Shown: positions 46,749 through 57,822, counted from the stretch's first letter. The stretch: DNA of 64,000 nucleotides from Synechococcus lacustris (GCA_903943975.1 CAJAQB010000006.1:1-64000); one strand, 5' to 3'. The notes: generated by a model from the sequence alone, not told the origin. Program-made: numbers and translations.

Positions 46749-47612
46749 ATGGGAATCCGTACCTTCCGCCCTTACACCCCCGGCACCCGCGCCCGGGTGG
46801 TGAGTGATTTCAGTGAAATCACCCGTCGCAAGCCTGAAAAGAGCCTTGTGGTGGCCAAACACCGCCGCAAGGGTCGCAACAACCGCGGCGTTATCACCTG
46901 CCGTCACCGCGGTGGTGGTCACAAACGCCTTTACCGGATTGTTGACTTCCGCCGTGACAAGCACGGCGTAGTTGGTCGCGTCGCCGCGATCCAATACGAC
47001 CCCCATCGCAACGCCCGTTTGGCGTTGCTCTATTACACAGACGGCGAAAAGCGCTACATCCTGCACCCCGCTGGGGTTCAGGTGGGTCAGGAGGTGATCT
47101 CCGGTCCCGAAGCGCCGATCGAAGTGGGTAATGCCCTGCCTCTGTCTGCCATCCCCCTCGGTTCAAGCGTCCACAACGTGGAGCTCTATGCCGGTCGGGG
47201 CGGTCAGATGGTGCGCACCGCCGGCGCCAGCGCCCAGGTGATGGCTAAGGAGGGGGATTACGTCGCCCTCAAACTGCCTTCCACCGAAGTGCGCCTGGTG
47301 CGCCGCGAGTGCTTCGCCACCCTTGGCGAAGTGGGTAACGCCGAGGTGCGCAACACCAGCCTCGGCAAGGCCGGCCGCAAACGTTGGCTCGGTCGCCGTC
47401 CTGAGGTGCGGGGCAGTGTGATGAACCCCTGCGACCACCCCCACGGTGGTGGTGAGGGCAAGGCTCCGATTGGCCGTTCTGGGCCTGTCACCCCCTGGGG
47501 CAAACCCGCCCTGGGCCTCAAGACCCGGAAGCGGAACAAGCCAAGCAACAGATTCGTCCTCCGGAAGCGTCGCCGCACATCCAAGCGGAGCCGTGGCGGA
47601 CGGGATTCCTGA
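46749..47612 (+). CDS. rplB: 50S ribosomal protein L2
   Basis: 287 aa, needed for subunit joining and peptidyl transfer. Conserved regions: [55 protein letters not shown], and [20 protein letters not shown] with the critical histidine. The ATG has AAGGAG eight bases upstream. Confidence 0.98.
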   Translation: MGIRTFRPYTPGTRARVVSDFSEITRRKPEKSLVVAKHRRKGRNNRGVITCRHRGGGHKRLYRIVDFRRDKHGVVGRVAAIQYDPHRNARLALLYYTDGEKRYILHPAGVQVGQEVISGPEAPIEVGNALPLSAIPLGSSVHNVELYAGRGGQMVRTAGASAQVMAKEGDYVALKLPSTEVRLVRRECFATLGEVGNAEVRNTSLGKAGRKRWLGRRPEVRGSVMNPCDHPHGGGEGKAPIGRSGPVTPWGKPALGLKTRKRNKPSNRFVLRKRRRTSKRSRGGRDS

Positions 47613-47647
47613 TGACTCACCTCTGCATGCTGTTCGCTTAAACCGCC

Positions 47648-47923
47648 ATGGGACGTTCACTCAAAAAAGGACCATTCGTTGCCGACAGTCTTCTCCGCAA
47701 AGTGGAGAAGAACAACGCTGCCGGCGAAAAGCCCGTCATCAAGACCTGGTCCAGGGCTTCCACGATCTTGCCGATGATGATCGGCCACACGATCGCGGTC
47801 CACAACGGCAAAGCCCACGTGCCGGTCTATGTGACCGAGCAAATGGTCGGCCACAAGCTCGGGGAATTTGCCCCGACGCGCTCCTTCCGGGGCCACATCA
47901 AGGACAAGAAAGGAGCGCGCTGA
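47648..47923 (+). CDS. rpsS: 30S ribosomal protein S19
   Basis: 91 aa, in the head of the small subunit, with [38 protein letters not shown] and [15 protein letters not shown] 35-bp gap separates it from rplB, and rplV begins one base after its stop. Confidence 0.98.
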   Translation: MGRSLKKGPFVADSLLRKVEKNNAAGEKPVIKTWSRASTILPMMIGHTIAVHNGKAHVPVYVTEQMVGHKLGEFAPTRSFRGHIKDKKGAR

Positions 47924-47924
47924 G

Positions 47925-48290
47925 ATGGCAACCACAACCAGCAACACCACCACCAAGGCCTTGGCCCATGCCCGCTACGTGCGCGGCTCAGTGTCCAAGG
48001 TGCGCCGTGTACTCGATCAAATTCGGGGTCGGAGCTACCGCGACGCCCTGATCATGCTCGAGTTCATGCCTTACCGCTCCACCGGACCAATCACGAAGGT
48101 GCTCCGGTCTGCTGTGGCCAATGCCGAACACAACCTCGGCATGGACCCCAGCAACCTGGTCATTTCCGTGGCCAGTGCCGACATGGGACCTTCTATGAAG
48201 CGTTTCCGCCCCCGCGCCCAAGGGCGGGCCTTCGCGATCAAAAAGCCCACCTGCCACATCTCCATAGGTGTGGCTCCCCAAGACGCCTGA
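47925..48290 (+). CDS. rplV: 50S ribosomal protein L22
   Basis: 121 aa, with a loop that extends into the exit tunnel. [35 protein letters not shown] and [20 protein letters not shown] identify it. The ATG at 47925 sits right behind the rpsS stop with AGGAG upstream. A longer in-frame start lies inside rpsS. Confidence 0.98.
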   Translation: MATTTSNTTTKALAHARYVRGSVSKVRRVLDQIRGRSYRDALIMLEFMPYRSTGPITKVLRSAVANAEHNLGMDPSNLVISVASADMGPSMKRFRPRAQGRAFAIKKPTCHISIGVAPQDA

Positions 48291-48307
48291 CCCCCAGGAG
48301 AAGACCG

Positions 48308-49036
48308 ATGGGACACAAAATTCACCCGACCGGCCTGCGCCTGGGGATCACCCAGGAACATCGCTCGCGCTGGTACGCCCCCGCCAAGACCTACCCGCTC
48401 CTCCTCCAAGAGGACGAGAAGATTCGGCTGTTCATCAACAAGAAGTACGCCGCAGCTGGCATCAGCAGCGTGCACATCGCCCGCAAAGCTGACCAGCTCG
48501 AGGTGGAACTCAAGACCGCACGCCCCGGCGTGCTGGTTGGCCGCCAAGGCAGCGGCATTGAGGAACTTCGCACCGGCATCCAAAAAACCATCGGAGATAG
48601 CACCCGTCAGGTGCGCATCAATGTGGTGGAAGTGGAGCGGGTCGACGCCGATGCCTTCCTGCTGGCCGAATACATCGCCCAGCAACTGGAAAAGCGCGTG
48701 GCCTTCCGCCGCGTGATCCGCATGGCCGTCCAACGGGCCCAGCGGGCCGGGGTCCTGGGTCTCAAGATCCAGGTGGGCGGCCGTCTTAACGGTGCAGAAA
48801 TTGCCCGGACGGAATGGACCCGTGAGGGTCGGGTTCCCCTGCACACCCTGCGGGCCGACATTGATTACGCCACCAAAGTGGCCAGCACCACCTATGGGGT
48901 GTTGGGCATCAAGGTTTGGATTTTCAAAGGTGAGGTCCTGCCGGGCCAGAAGGAGCAAGTGCCCGTGGGTGCCGCTCCCCGTCGCCGGACCAGCCGGCGG
49001 CCCCAAGAGTTCGAAGATCGCTCTAACGAGGAGTGA
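48308..49036 (+). CDS. rpsC: 30S ribosomal protein S3
   Basis: 242 aa with a KH domain; sits at the mRNA entry channel. [39 protein letters not shown] and [15 protein letters not shown] are typical. The C-terminal ~25 residues are arginine-rich ([12 protein letters not shown]). AGGAG precedes the ATG. Confidence 0.98.
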   Translation: MGHKIHPTGLRLGITQEHRSRWYAPAKTYPLLLQEDEKIRLFINKKYAAAGISSVHIARKADQLEVELKTARPGVLVGRQGSGIEELRTGIQKTIGDSTRQVRINVVEVERVDADAFLLAEYIAQQLEKRVAFRRVIRMAVQRAQRAGVLGLKIQVGGRLNGAEIARTEWTREGRVPLHTLRADIDYATKVASTTYGVLGIKVWIFKGEVLPGQKEQVPVGAAPRRRTSRRPQEFEDRSNEE

Positions 49037-49050
49037 GGGAGGCCTGAACC

Positions 49051-49512
49051 ATGCTTAGTCCACGTCGCGTCAAATTCCGCAAACAACAGCGAGGCCGCAT
49101 GCGCGGCACCGCTACCCGGGGAAACACGATTTCCTTTGGCACCTATGGCCTTGTGGCCCTCGAATGTGGCTGGATCACCTCCCGCCAAATTGAGGCCTGC
49201 CGCCGGGCCATGAGCCGCCAGACCAAACGGGGCGGCCAAATCTGGATCCGGATCTTCCCCGACAAGCCCGTCACCATGCGGGCCGCCGAAACCCGTATGG
49301 GTTCCGGTAAGGGCAACCCCGAGTTCTGGGTGGCAGTGATCAAGCCCGGTCGCATTCTCTTTGAGATCGGCGGCCCGGAAATCACTGAGGAACAGGCTAA
49401 GGAGGCCATGCGCCTTGCCCAATACAAGTTGCCGTTGAAGACCAAATTCATCGTCAAAGAAGAGGAGGCCCCTGTCGAGGCCACCGCACAACCCGCAGCA
49501 GTGGAGTCCTAA
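49051..49512 (+). CDS. rplP: 50S ribosomal protein L16
   Basis: 153 aa; helps position A-site t[57 protein letters not shown] and [20 protein letters not shown]. The C-terminus has an acidic, alanine-rich tail ([18 protein letters not shown]) beyond the usual end. Confidence 0.98.
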   Translation: MLSPRRVKFRKQQRGRMRGTATRGNTISFGTYGLVALECGWITSRQIEACRRAMSRQTKRGGQIWIRIFPDKPVTMRAAETRMGSGKGNPEFWVAVIKPGRILFEIGGPEITEEQAKEAMRLAQYKLPLKTKFIVKEEEAPVEATAQPAAVES

Positions 49513-49514
49513 CC

Positions 49515-49730
49515 ATGGCCTTTTCTGAAGTCGCCGAGGTGCGCAAGCTCACCGACAGCGAACTCACCGAGCAGATCAACGGCACCCGCCGGGAGCTGTT
49601 TGATCTGCGTTTCCAGCGGGCCACCAGCCGCCTGGAAACCCCGCACCGCTTCCGTCACGCCCGCGTAAAGCTGGCCCAGCTGCTGACGGTGCAAAAGGAG
49701 CGCTCCAGCTCCGCCACGGCCACCATCTGA
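49515..49730 (+). CDS. rpmC: 50S ribosomal protein L29
   Basis: 71 aa, two-helix protein at the tunnel exit: [49 protein letters not shown]. The ATG is two bases after the rplP stop. Confidence 0.95.
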   Translation: MAFSEVAEVRKLTDSELTEQINGTRRELFDLRFQRATSRLETPHRFRHARVKLAQLLTVQKERSSSATATI

Positions 49731-49744
49731 CCCCCACGATCACC

Positions 49745-49999
49745 ATGGCAGTCAAAGAAAGGGTCGGCACCGTCGTCAGCGACAAGATGGACAAAACGGT
49801 GGTGGTGGCGGTCGAAAACCGCTTCCCCCATCCCATCTACAAAAAGACGGTTAGCCGCACCACCCGCTACAAGGCCCACGATGAGGACAACAGTTGCCAA
49901 CTTGGCGACCGGGTCCGCATCACCGAAACCCGCCCCCTCAGTCGCACCAAGCGCTGGCAGGTGGCGGAGATCATGACCACCCCCAAAGGGGCCAGCTGA
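49745..49999 (+). CDS. rpsQ: 30S ribosomal protein S17
   Basis: 84-aa primary 16S rRNA-binding protein of the OB fold. [40 protein letters not shown] and [18 protein letters not shown] are typical. Spacing to both neighbours is about 13 bp. Confidence 0.97.
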   Translation: MAVKERVGTVVSDKMDKTVVVAVENRFPHPIYKKTVSRTTRYKAHDEDNSCQLGDRVRITETRPLSRTKRWQVAEIMTTPKGAS

Positions 50000-50011
50000 G
50001 GACTTCCCACC

Positions 50012-50377
50012 ATGATTCAGCAGGAAACCTACCTAAACGTTGCCGACAACAGCGGCGCCAAGCGCATCCAGTGCATCCGTGTACTGGGTACAAACCGTCG
50101 CTACGCCCACGTGGGCGATGTGATTGTGGCCGCCGTTAAAGACGCCATGCCAAACATGGGCGTCAAGAAGTCGGATGTGGTCAAGGCCGTGGTGGTTCGC
50201 ACCCGCCATACCCTCCGTCGCGACACCGGCAACTCGATCCGCTTTGACGACAACGCAGCGGTGATCATCAACAACGACAACAACCCCAAAGGCACCCGGG
50301 TCTTCGGCCCCGTCGCCCGGGAATTGCGTGAGCGCAATTTCACCAAAATCGTTTCCCTTGCTCCGGAGGTGATCTGA
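50012..50377 (+). CDS. rplN: 50S ribosomal protein L14
   Basis: 121 aa, at the subunit interface. [56 protein letters not shown], and [20 protein letters not shown]. rplX starts one base after its stop. Confidence 0.98.
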   Translation: MIQQETYLNVADNSGAKRIQCIRVLGTNRRYAHVGDVIVAAVKDAMPNMGVKKSDVVKAVVVRTRHTLRRDTGNSIRFDDNAAVIINNDNNPKGTRVFGPVARELRERNFTKIVSLAPEVI

Positions 50378-50378
50378 A

Positions 50379-50720
50379 ATGGCTACCTCCACCCCCATCC
50401 GGATCAAGATGAGGATCCGCAAAGGTGACACCGTTCAGGTGATCGCTGGAAAGGACAAGGGAAAAACCGGTGAAGTGATTCGCACCCTCCCCTGGGAGAA
50501 CCGCGTGATTGTGCAAGGGATCAACCTGCGCACCAAACACGTGAAGCCCACCCAGGAAGGGGAAACCGGTCGGATCGTCACAGAGGAAACCTCTCTGCAC
50601 GCCTCCAACGTGATGCTGTACTCCAACAGCAAGCAGGTGGCCAGCCGAGTGGAACTTGTCACCGACAAGGACGGCAACAAAAAACGCCGCCTCAAAAAGA
50701 CCGGTGAGCTCCTCGACTAG
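50379..50720 (+). CDS. rplX: 50S ribosomal protein L24
   Basis: 113-aa KOW-domain assembly-initiator protein: [37 protein letters not shown], and [19 protein letters not shown] near the end. An 84-bp gap with a hairpin separates it from rplE. Confidence 0.97.
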   Translation: MATSTPIRIKMRIRKGDTVQVIAGKDKGKTGEVIRTLPWENRVIVQGINLRTKHVKPTQEGETGRIVTEETSLHASNVMLYSNSKQVASRVELVTDKDGNKKRRLKKTGELLD

Positions 50721-50768
50721 TTCGCCTAGACCTGGTTCCCCGCTCTTTTCATAACCACTCACCTATTC

Positions 50769-50790
50769 GCTTCTGACCCAGACCAGAAGC
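50769..50790 (+). promoter_or_regulatory. hairpin just upstream of rplE
   Basis: GCTTCTG (50769-50775) and CAGAAGC (50784-50790) form a perfect 7-bp stem with an 8-nt loop ending 14 nt before the rplE start. It replaces a ribosome-binding site that is otherwise poor (acccccCAGCC), and could control rplE translation. It has no T-tract. Confidence 0.45.
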
Positions 50791-50804
50791 ACCACCCCCC
50801 AGCC

Positions 50805-51344
50805 ATGTCACTCAAACAGCGCTACCGGGAAGCGATCCAGCCAAAGCTGCTCAAGGATCTCAACTTCTCCAACATGCACCAGGTTCCCAAGGTGACGAAA
50901 GTCACCGTGAACCGGGGACTCGGAGAAGCGGCCCAAAACGCAAAGTCTTTGGAAGCTTCCCTCACGGAAATCGCCAACATCACGGGCCAAAAGCCTGTGG
51001 TAACCAGGGCGAAGAAAGCTATCGCCAGCTTCAAAATTCGCGCCGGTATGCCGATCGGCATCGCCGTTACCCTTCGGGGTGACCGGATGTATGCCTTCCT
51101 GGAGCGCCTGATCAACCTCGCCCTGCCGCGCATCCGCGACTTCCGCGGGGTGAGTGACAAAAGCTTCGACGGCCGGGGCAACTACACCCTTGGGGTGCGG
51201 GAACAGATCATCTTTCCCGAAATCTCTTTCGACAAGATCGACGCCATCCGGGGCATGGACATCACCATCGTGACCTCCGCCCGTAACGACGAAGAAGGCC
51301 GCGCCCTTCTCCGCGAGATGGGGATGCCGTTCCGCAGCAACTGA
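50805..51344 (+). CDS. rplE: 50S ribosomal protein L5
   Basis: 179 aa; binds 5S rRNA and contacts the P-site tRNA. Conserved: [80 protein letters not shown], and [20 protein letters not shown]. No rpsN (S14) gene follows it, unlike in E. coli. Confidence 0.98.
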   Translation: MSLKQRYREAIQPKLLKDLNFSNMHQVPKVTKVTVNRGLGEAAQNAKSLEASLTEIANITGQKPVVTRAKKAIASFKIRAGMPIGIAVTLRGDRMYAFLERLINLALPRIRDFRGVSDKSFDGRGNYTLGVREQIIFPEISFDKIDAIRGMDITIVTSARNDEEGRALLREMGMPFRSN

Positions 51345-51367
51345 TCGCTCACGTTCCGGACACCGCT

Positions 51368-51769
51368 ATGGCCAACCACGACCCGATTTCAGACATGCTC
51401 ACCCGCATTCGCAATGCGTGTGAAAAACGTCACCAGACCACCCGCATCCCAGCTTCCCGGATGTGCCGCAGCATCGCCAGGGTGCTGCAGCGGGAAGGCT
51501 TTATCTCGGAAATTGCCGAGGAAGGCGAGGGGGTGCGCACGGAGCTGGTGCTGTCGCTCAAGTACAGCGGCAAGCAACGCCAGCCCACAATTCGCTCCGT
51601 GCAACGGGTGAGCAAACCCGGCCTGCGCATCTACAGCAACCGACGGGAACTCCCGAAGGTGCTCGGCGGCCTGGGGGTGGCGATCATCTCCACCTCTAAG
51701 GGTGTGATGAGCGACCGCGACGCCCGTAAGGAAGGCGTCGGCGGTGAAGTGCTCTGCTACGTCTACTGA
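51368..51769 (+). CDS. rpsH: 30S ribosomal protein S8
   Basis: 133-aa 16S-binding protein: [75 protein letters not shown] and the C-terminal GEVLCYVY. Confidence 0.98.
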   Translation: MANHDPISDMLTRIRNACEKRHQTTRIPASRMCRSIARVLQREGFISEIAEEGEGVRTELVLSLKYSGKQRQPTIRSVQRVSKPGLRIYSNRRELPKVLGGLGVAIISTSKGVMSDRDARKEGVGGEVLCYVY

Positions 51770-51784
51770 TCGGAGCTCAAAACC

Positions 51785-52324
51785 ATGTCACGTATAGGCA
51801 AAAATCCGATCCCACTACCCACCAAGGTGTCAGTGGAGATCAATGGCCTCGCCGTCAAGGTGAAGGGCCCCAAGGGCGAGCTCAGCCGTGTGCTGCCCGA
51901 AGGGGTGGTGCTGGCCCAGCAAGACAACATCATTACTGTTGATCCCGCCGACGGCAGCCGCCGTTCCCGGGAACGGCACGGCCTCTGCCGCACCCTCGTG
52001 GCCAACATGGTCGAGGGGGTGTCCACGGGCTTCACCCGCAAGCTTGAGATCATTGGCGTGGGTTACCGCGCCTCGGTCAAGGGCAGCACCCTTGTGGTCA
52101 ATGCGGGCTACAGCCACCCGGTGGAGATGGTGCCCCCCGCCGGCATCACCTTCGCCGTGGAAAACAACACCCAGGTCACGGTCTCCGGTTCCGATAAGGA
52201 GCTGGTGGGCAACGAAGCCGCCAAAGTGCGGGCCATTCGTCCCCCCGAGCCCTACAAGGGCAAGGGCATCAAGTACGAGGGTGAGCGGATCCTCCGCAAG
52301 GCCGGAAAGACCGGCAAGAAATAA
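51785..52324 (+). CDS. rplF: 50S ribosomal protein L6
   Basis: 179 aa, near the factor-binding site. [76 protein letters not shown] and [20 protein letters not shown] are typical. Confidence 0.98.
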   Translation: MSRIGKNPIPLPTKVSVEINGLAVKVKGPKGELSRVLPEGVVLAQQDNIITVDPADGSRRSRERHGLCRTLVANMVEGVSTGFTRKLEIIGVGYRASVKGSTLVVNAGYSHPVEMVPPAGITFAVENNTQVTVSGSDKELVGNEAAKVRAIRPPEPYKGKGIKYEGERILRKAGKTGKK

Positions 52325-52354
52325 GGCCGTTCTTCAGCACACTGCTTTCCAGCC

Positions 52355-52720
52355 ATGTCTTCCACTTCCCGCAAACTTCAGACCCAGCGCCGTCACCGGC
52401 GCCTGCGGCGCCATCTCGCCGGCACCCCCGACCGTCCCCGGCTCGCGGTGTACCGCTCCAACGAGCACATCTACGCTCAAGTTATCGACGACGCGGCCCA
52501 GCACACGCTGGCGGCGGCTTCGAGCCTCGACAAGGATCTGCGCACCGGCCTTACCAACGGTGCCAATTGCGACGCCTCCGTCGCCGTTGGCCAGTTGGTG
52601 GCCAAGCGCGCCCTTGCCAAGGGCATCCAGCAGGTGGTCTTCGACCGCGGGGGAAACCTGTACCACGGCCGCATAAAGGCCCTGGCAGATGCCGCCCGGG
52701 AAGCGGGCCTTCAGTTCTGA
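52355..52720 (+). CDS. rplR: 50S ribosomal protein L18
   Basis: 121-aa 5S rRNA-binding protein with a basic N-terminus ([20 protein letters not shown]), [20 protein letters not shown], and [20 protein letters not shown] at the C-terminus. Confidence 0.97.
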   Translation: MSSTSRKLQTQRRHRRLRRHLAGTPDRPRLAVYRSNEHIYAQVIDDAAQHTLAAASSLDKDLRTGLTNGANCDASVAVGQLVAKRALAKGIQQVVFDRGGNLYHGRIKALADAAREAGLQF

Positions 52721-52732
52721 TCCTGCGAAACC

Positions 52733-53386
52733 ATGACCGAATCCAACGACCAGATCCAGGCCCAGGACATTCCCGGGGCAGCCGACGTTCCTGCAGCAGC
52801 TGAGGGCCAAGGCGAACGCCGTGGCGCCGGCCGCGGTGGCGAACGGGGGGGCGAGCGACGGGGCCGCGGCGGTGGCCGTGGTGATCGCCGCAACCAAGAG
52901 CGCGACTCCGAATGGCAGGAGCGCGTGGTGCAGATCCGCCGGGTCTCCAAGACCGTCAAAGGCGGCAAGAAGATGAGCTTCCGGGCCATCGTTGTCGTCG
53001 GCAATGAAAAGGGCCAGGTGGGCGTTGGTGTCGGCAAGGCCGGCGACGTCATCGGTGCTGTGAAAAAAGGCGTGGCCGACGGCAAGAAGCATCTGGTGAA
53101 GGTGCCTCTAACTCGCCACAACTCGATTCCCACCATGAGCACCGGCCGCGATGGGGCCGCCAGCGTGCTGATGCGTCCCGCCGCCCCTGGTACCGGGGTG
53201 ATCGCGGGCGGTTCGATCCGCACCGTGCTCGAACTGGCCGGGATCAAGAACGTGCTGGCCAAGCGCCTGGGCAGCAAAACTCCGCTGAATAACGCCCGGG
53301 CTGCCATGGTGGCCCTGCGGGAACTCCGCACCCACCAGGACACCGCCAAGGAGCGCGGCATCCCCCTAGAGCAGATCTATTCCTGA
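52733..53386 (+). CDS. rpsE: 30S ribosomal protein S5
   Basis: 217 aa; decoding-fidelity protein. The core has [80 protein letters not shown]. About 60 extra N-terminal residues include a Gly/Arg-rich tract ([20 protein letters not shown]) as in many cyanobacteria. No L30 (rpmD) gene follows. Confidence 0.97.
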   Translation: MTESNDQIQAQDIPGAADVPAAAEGQGERRGAGRGGERGGERRGRGGGRGDRRNQERDSEWQERVVQIRRVSKTVKGGKKMSFRAIVVVGNEKGQVGVGVGKAGDVIGAVKKGVADGKKHLVKVPLTRHNSIPTMSTGRDGAASVLMRPAAPGTGVIAGGSIRTVLELAGIKNVLAKRLGSKTPLNNARAAMVALRELRTHQDTAKERGIPLEQIYS

Positions 53387-53396
53387 GTCCGTAGCC

Positions 53397-53849
53397 ATGT
53401 CCCTGAGTCTCCAAACCCTCCAGCCCCAAAAAGGCGCCCGTCGCCGCAAGCTCCGTAAGGGCCGCGGCATCGCCGCCGGCCAGGGCGCCAGCTGTGGTTT
53501 CGGCATGCGCGGCCAGAAATCCCGCTCCGGTCGTCCCACCCGCCCCGGCTTTGAGGGGGGCCAAATGCCCCTCTACCGCCGTATTCCCAAGCTGAAGCAC
53601 TTCACGCTGGTGAACCCCAAAGAGTTCACTGTGCTGAACGTATCCAAGCTGTCCGAACTCAAGGCCGGCAGCCTGGTCACCCGGGAATCCCTGGTGGAAG
53701 CAGGTCTGCTCACCAGCCCCAAGCATCCGCTTAAGGTGCTGGGTAACGGCGATCTGAAGGTCAAGCTCACCGTTCGCGCCGCTGCCTTCACCGCTTCCGC
53801 CCGCGAAAAGATCGAAGCCGCCGGTGGCAGCTGCGAACTGATCGACTGA
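53397..53849 (+). CDS. rplO: 50S ribosomal protein L15
   Basis: 150 aa. [56 protein letters not shown] are typical for the N-terminal tail that threads into 23S rRNA. It precedes secY by 28 bp. Confidence 0.97.
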   Translation: MSLSLQTLQPQKGARRRKLRKGRGIAAGQGASCGFGMRGQKSRSGRPTRPGFEGGQMPLYRRIPKLKHFTLVNPKEFTVLNVSKLSELKAGSLVTRESLVEAGLLTSPKHPLKVLGNGDLKVKLTVRAAAFTASAREKIEAAGGSCELID

Positions 53850-53877
53850 TCTCCACCGCCCCTCCCGTCCACGCCCC

Positions 53878-55197
53878 ATGGTTGTAAGTCGGGGTCGCAC
53901 CCCAAGCGCCGGCGAAGTCCTCACTCAATTCATCCAGGCCAAGGGGCTCAGGGACCGTGTACTCACGACCCTGGGCCTTTTGTTGCTGGTGAGGCTTGGC
54001 ATCTATATCCCCATGCCCGGCATCGACCGGGTGGCCTTTCAGCAATTCATCCAGCAGGGGGGCCAACTAATTGGTTTCCTCGACATCTTCACCGGGGGGG
54101 GCATCTCCTCCCTGGGGGTGTTTGCCCTTGGCATCCTGCCCTTCATCAACGCTTCGATCATCCTGCAACTGCTCACCGCAGCCCTGCCCAGCCTGGAGGA
54201 TCTCCAGAAGAATGAAGGGGAGGCAGGCCGCCGCAAAATCGCCCAAATCACCCGCTATGTGGCCCTGGGCTGGGGGATTCTGCAGAGCACCGTTTTTGCC
54301 CTGATCCTGCGGCCCTACAGCGTTGAATCGATCCCAGACAGCGTCTTTGTGATCCAAACGGCCCTGGCCCTGGTCACCGGCTCAATGGTGGTGATGTGGA
54401 TCTCCGAAGTGATCACCGAACGGGGCATCGGCCAAGGGGCCTCCCTGGTGATCTTCCTCAACATCGTTGCCACCCTGCCCAGGGCCCTGGGCTCCACCGT
54501 GGAACTGGCCCAAAGCGGCGACCGCGGCACCATCGCCGGCATCGTGGTGCTGGTGCTGGTGTTCCTGATCACAATCCTTGGGATTGTCTGTGTGCAGGAG
54601 GGCAACCGCCGCATTCCGATCGTTTCAGCCAAACGCCAGGTGGGCAGCGGCGCCATGCTGCCGGAACGCCAGAGCTACCTGCCCCTCAAGCTCAATGCCG
54701 GTGGGGTGATGCCGATCATTTTTGCCTCGGCAGTGATCTTCCTGCCGCTCACGATCGCCAATCTCACCAAAAATGAATGGCTGATCAAGGTGGCTGGTTA
54801 TCTCAATCCGAATAGCAGCACCCCCTGGGTCTATGCCCTGGTGTTCTTCGGCTTGATCGCCGGCTTCTCCTTCTTCTATGCCTCGTTGACGGTGAACCCC
54901 CAGGACATCGCCAGCAACCTCAAGAAGGGCGGCGTCGCTATTCCAGGGGTGCGTCCTGGCACCGCCACCGCCAAATACATCGGTGGGGTCCAGAACAGAC
55001 TCACGCTGCTGGGGGGCCTCTTCCTTGGGGCAGTGGCAATTATTCCCGCGGCGGTGGAGGGGGCCACCAATGTCAAAACCTTCCAGGGCCTCGGGGCCAC
55101 CTCCCTGTTGATCCTGGTGGGGGTGGCCATCGACACGGCCAAGCAAGTACAGACCTACGTGATTTCCCAGCGCTACGAAGGGATGGTGCGCCAATGA
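53878..55197 (+). CDS. secY: preprotein translocase subunit SecY
   Basis: The channel-forming subunit of the Sec translocon in plasma and thylakoid membranes. 439 aa with about ten transmembrane helices; RLGIYIPMPGIDRVAFQQFI, GISSLGVFALGILPFINASI (plug region), GIGQGASLVIFLNIVATLPR and YLPLKLNAGGVMPIIFASAV are characteristic. The stop overlaps the adk ATG (ATGA). Confidence 0.97.
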   Translation: MVVSRGRTPSAGEVLTQFIQAKGLRDRVLTTLGLLLLVRLGIYIPMPGIDRVAFQQFIQQGGQLIGFLDIFTGGGISSLGVFALGILPFINASIILQLLTAALPSLEDLQKNEGEAGRRKIAQITRYVALGWGILQSTVFALILRPYSVESIPDSVFVIQTALALVTGSMVVMWISEVITERGIGQGASLVIFLNIVATLPRALGSTVELAQSGDRGTIAGIVVLVLVFLITILGIVCVQEGNRRIPIVSAKRQVGSGAMLPERQSYLPLKLNAGGVMPIIFASAVIFLPLTIANLTKNEWLIKVAGYLNPNSSTPWVYALVFFGLIAGFSFFYASLTVNPQDIASNLKKGGVAIPGVRPGTATAKYIGGVQNRLTLLGGLFLGAVAIIPAAVEGATNVKTFQGLGATSLLILVGVAIDTAKQVQTYVISQRYEGMVRQ

Positions 55198-55742
55198 CCC
55201 ATCGACTGCTTTTCCTCGGTCCCCCGGGGGCCGGCAAGGGCACCCAGGCCCAAAAACTGGCAGAGAGCCAACAGCTGCTGCATCTCTCCACCGGCGATCT
55301 GCTGCGGGCGGAGGTGCAGGCCGGCAGCGCCCTTGGCCAGGAGGCCGAAGCGGTGATGGCCCGCGGCGAATTGGTAAGCGATAACCTGGTACTGGCGATC
55401 GTGCGGGGGCGGCTGGTCGCCCATGGCGGCGGCTGGCTACTGGATGGCTTCCCCCGCAACTTGGCCCAGGCCGAAGCCCTGGATCAACTGCTGGCCGAGC
55501 TAAACCAGCCCCTGCAAAAGGTGTTGCTGCTGGAACTGGCCGACGACGAGCTGGTGGAACGGCTGCTGGCCAGGGGCCGGGCCGACGACAACGAAGCGGT
55601 GATCCGCCATCGCCTTGAGGTTTATCGGCAGCAAACAGCTCCGCTGATCAGCTATTACGAGGCCCGCGGCCAGCTGAAGCGCCTGCCCAGCTACGGCAGC
55701 GTCGAGGCGGTCGCTGCCCAGGTCCAGCTGGCGCTTGCCTAG
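55194..55742 (+). CDS. adk: adenylate kinase (short form)
   Basis: Interconverts AMP, ADP and ATP. 182 aa, the short form without a long LID insertion. P-loop [20 protein letters not shown] at the N-terminus, [35 protein letters not shown], and [20 protein letters not shown] as the LID region. It overlaps secY by four bases, as in many bacterial spc operons. Two adk copies are common in cyanobacteria, so this may not be the only one. Confidence 0.95.
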   Translation: MTHRLLFLGPPGAGKGTQAQKLAESQQLLHLSTGDLLRAEVQAGSALGQEAEAVMARGELVSDNLVLAIVRGRLVAHGGGWLLDGFPRNLAQAEALDQLLAELNQPLQKVLLLELADDELVERLLARGRADDNEAVIRHRLEVYRQQTAPLISYYEARGQLKRLPSYGSVEAVAAQVQLALA

Positions 55743-55786
55743 GGCGGCATGATAAGCTGTTTGTTTGTAAAAAGGAGAGCCCACCA

Positions 55787-55900
55787 ATGAAGGTGCGTGC
55801 CTCAGTGAAGCGCATGTGTGACAAGTGCCGGGTGATCCGTCGCCACGGCCGGGTCATGGTGATCTGCACCAACCCCAAGCACAAGCAGCGCCAAGGCTGA
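55787..55900 (+). CDS. rpmJ: 50S ribosomal protein L36
   Basis: A 37-aa gene, easy to miss by length. [20 protein letters not shown] begins it and KHKQRQG ends it, with the zinc-ribbon residues Cys11, Cys14, Cys27 and His32 all present, so it is the zinc-binding (C+) form. AAGGAG lies ten bases before the ATG. Confidence 0.96.
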   Translation: MKVRASVKRMCDKCRVIRRHGRVMVICTNPKHKQRQG

Positions 55901-55923
55901 TCCCCCCAAGGATCTAAGCCTTT

Positions 55924-55946
55924 TGGCCCCAGGCCCCCAGGGGCCA
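55924..55946 (+). terminator. GC-rich hairpin between rpmJ and rpsM
   Basis: TGGCCCC/GGGGCCA, a perfect 7-bp stem with a 9-nt C-rich loop, in the 107-bp gap after rpmJ. No T-tract follows, so it is more likely a processing or attenuation element than a terminator. Confidence 0.4.
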
Positions 55947-56007
55947 CCCCTGAACAACGGCCGGTCCCCCCAGGGCCCGCGCCCTCACCCCATACGAAAT
56001 TTCCCCA

Positions 56008-56373
56008 GTGGCTCGGATTTCCGGCGTCGATATCCCCCGTGACAAGCGGGTGGAGATCTCCCTCACTTACATCTACGGCGTCGGTCTCTCCCGCGCTCAG
56101 AAGATTCTCGCGCAAACCGGCGTGAATCCCGATATCCGGGTGAAGGATCTCAGCGACAGCGATATCCAGAAGCTGCGCGGCGCCGCTGACAGCTACACCC
56201 TTGAAGGGGACCTGCGTCGCCAGGAAGGGATGGCGATGAAGCGCCTCCAAGACATCGGCTGCATCCGGGGCCGTCGGCACCGCATGGGTCTGCCGGTGCG
56301 GGGTCAGCGCACTCGCACCAATGCCCGCACCCGTCGCGGCGCCCGCAAGACCGTTGCCGGCAAGAAGAAATAA
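56008..56373 (+). CDS. rpsM: 30S ribosomal protein S13
   Basis: 121 aa, in the head contacting P-site t[39 protein letters not shown], and [20 protein letters not shown] are typical. The start is a GTG; no ATG fits better. Confidence 0.98.
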   Translation: MARISGVDIPRDKRVEISLTYIYGVGLSRAQKILAQTGVNPDIRVKDLSDSDIQKLRGAADSYTLEGDLRRQEGMAMKRLQDIGCIRGRRHRMGLPVRGQRTRTNARTRRGARKTVAGKKK

Positions 56374-56433
56374 ACCCCTTCTGATCCCCCTTCCCCACCC
56401 CCCGTCCTTCCCCACCCGTAAGGGTTTCCCGCC

Positions 56434-56826
56434 ATGGCGAAGCCAGCCAAAAAAACCGGCCCCAAGAAGCAGAAGCGCAACGTTCCCAACGGCGTGGCCC
56501 ACATCCAGAGCACCTTCAACAACACGATCGTGTCGATTACCGACACGGCCGGTGAGGTGATCTCTTGGTCCTCGGCCGGGGCCAGTGGTTTCAAGGGCGC
56601 CCGCAAGGGCACCCCCTTCGCTGCCCAAACGGCGGCGGAAGCCGCCGGCCGCCGCGCCCTGGAACAGGGGATGCGTCAGATCGAAGTGCTGGTGCGGGGC
56701 CCTGGCTCCGGTCGGGAAACTGCGATCCGCGCCCTTCAGGTGGCTGGTCTTGAGATCACCCTGATCCGCGACGTCACCCCCCTGCCCCACAACGGCTGCC
56801 GCCGTGCCAAGCGCCGTCGCGTCTGA
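56434..56826 (+). CDS. rpsK: 30S ribosomal protein S11
   Basis: 130 aa, platform protein near the mRNA exit. [60 protein letters not shown] and [18 protein letters not shown] are hallmarks. Confidence 0.98.
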   Translation: MAKPAKKTGPKKQKRNVPNGVAHIQSTFNNTIVSITDTAGEVISWSSAGASGFKGARKGTPFAAQTAAEAAGRRALEQGMRQIEVLVRGPGSGRETAIRALQVAGLEITLIRDVTPLPHNGCRRAKRRRV

Positions 56827-56883
56827 GTTCGCTACGTCTTTTCCTGCCCTTCGGGGTCCTTCGCTCTTTCCGATCTACCGACC

Positions 56884-57822
56884 GTGCTGCAGTTTCAAAT
56901 AGACCGCGTCGATTATCAGATCGGCGAAGACCGTTCCCAGACCGGGGTATTCGTGATTGGTCCGCTTGATCGCGGCCAAGCCACCACCCTGGGCAATGCC
57001 CTGCGGCGGGTGCTGATGAGCGGCCTTGAGGGCACAGCGGTCACCGCCGTGCGCATCTCCGGGGTGAACCACGAATACGCCACCGTTCCTGGCGTTCGCG
57101 AGGATGTGCTCGACATCCTGCTCAACTGCAAGGAACTGATTCTTAACAGCCGCAGCCGCGACACCGAGATCGGCCGCTTAGTGGTGAATGGTCCCGCCGA
57201 GGTGAAGGCCTCAGACCTGCAGTTCTCCTCCCAGGTGTCTGTGGTGGATAGCCAACGGCCGATCGCCACCGTGGCCGACGGCCACTCGCTCGAACTTGAA
57301 GTGCATGTGGAGCGGGGCGTGGGCTACCGCCCCGTCGAACGGGGTAGCGAAGATCTCGCCGCCCTCGACATGCTGCAGATCGATGCGGTGTTCATGCCCG
57401 TGCGTCGCGTCAATTACACGGTGGATGAAACCGCTGTGGGGGAAGGGGGCTCCGCCCGGGAACGGCTGCGCCTGGAGATCCATACCAATGGATCGATGAC
57501 CCCCGATGACGCCATGGCCCAGGCGGCCAACCAGCTCATCACCCTGTTCCAACCCCTAGCCACCCTTTCGATGGTGGAGGAGCCCGGCCTCGAACCAGAA
57601 CCCTCCGCCGAGAGCCAAATCCCCCTGGAAGAACTGAATCTTTCAGTTCGTGCCTATAACTGCCTCAAGCGGGCCCAGGTCAATTCCGTTTCCGACCTGA
57701 TGGGCTTCAGCTATGAAGACCTGCTAGAGATCAAGAACTTCGGCTCTAAGTCGGCCGATGAAGTGATTGAAGCGCTTGAGCGGATCGGCATCTCCCTGCC
57801 CCAAAGCAGAACCACTGCTTGA
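56884..57822 (+). CDS. rpoA: RNA polymerase subunit alpha
   Basis: 312 aa. The N-terminal assembly domain has [40 protein letters not shown] and [13 protein letters not shown]; the C-terminal domain, which binds UP elements and activators, has [20 protein letters not shown] and [20 protein letters not shown]. The start is a GTG ([10 protein letters not shown]). Confidence 0.98.
   Translation: MLQFQIDRVDYQIGEDRSQTGVFVIGPLDRGQATTLGNALRRVLMSGLEGTAVTAVRISGVNHEYATVPGVREDVLDILLNCKELILNSRSRDTEIGRLVVNGPAEVKASDLQFSSQVSVVDSQRPIATVADGHSLELEVHVERGVGYRPVERGSEDLAALDMLQIDAVFMPVRRVNYTVDETAVGEGGSARERLRLEIHTNGSMTPDDAMAQAANQLITLFQPLATLSMVEEPGLEPEPSAESQIPLEELNLSVRAYNCLKRAQVNSVSDLMGFSYEDLLEIKNFGSKSADEVIEALERIGISLPQSRTTA

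Noticed and set aside
50721-52732. Missing S14 and L30 genes as a possible deletion
   Set aside because: Cyanobacterial spc clusters commonly lack rpsN and rpmD at these points, and spacing shows no remnant.
52334-53092. 252-codon ORF antisense to rplR and rpsE
   Set aside because: Opposite strand of two certain genes, with alanine/valine runs produced by the Gly/Arg-rich tract.
55648-56790. 380-codon ORF antisense to adk, rpmJ, rpsM and rpsK
   Set aside because: Spans four well-supported ribosomal cluster genes on the other strand; composition is that of an antisense shadow.
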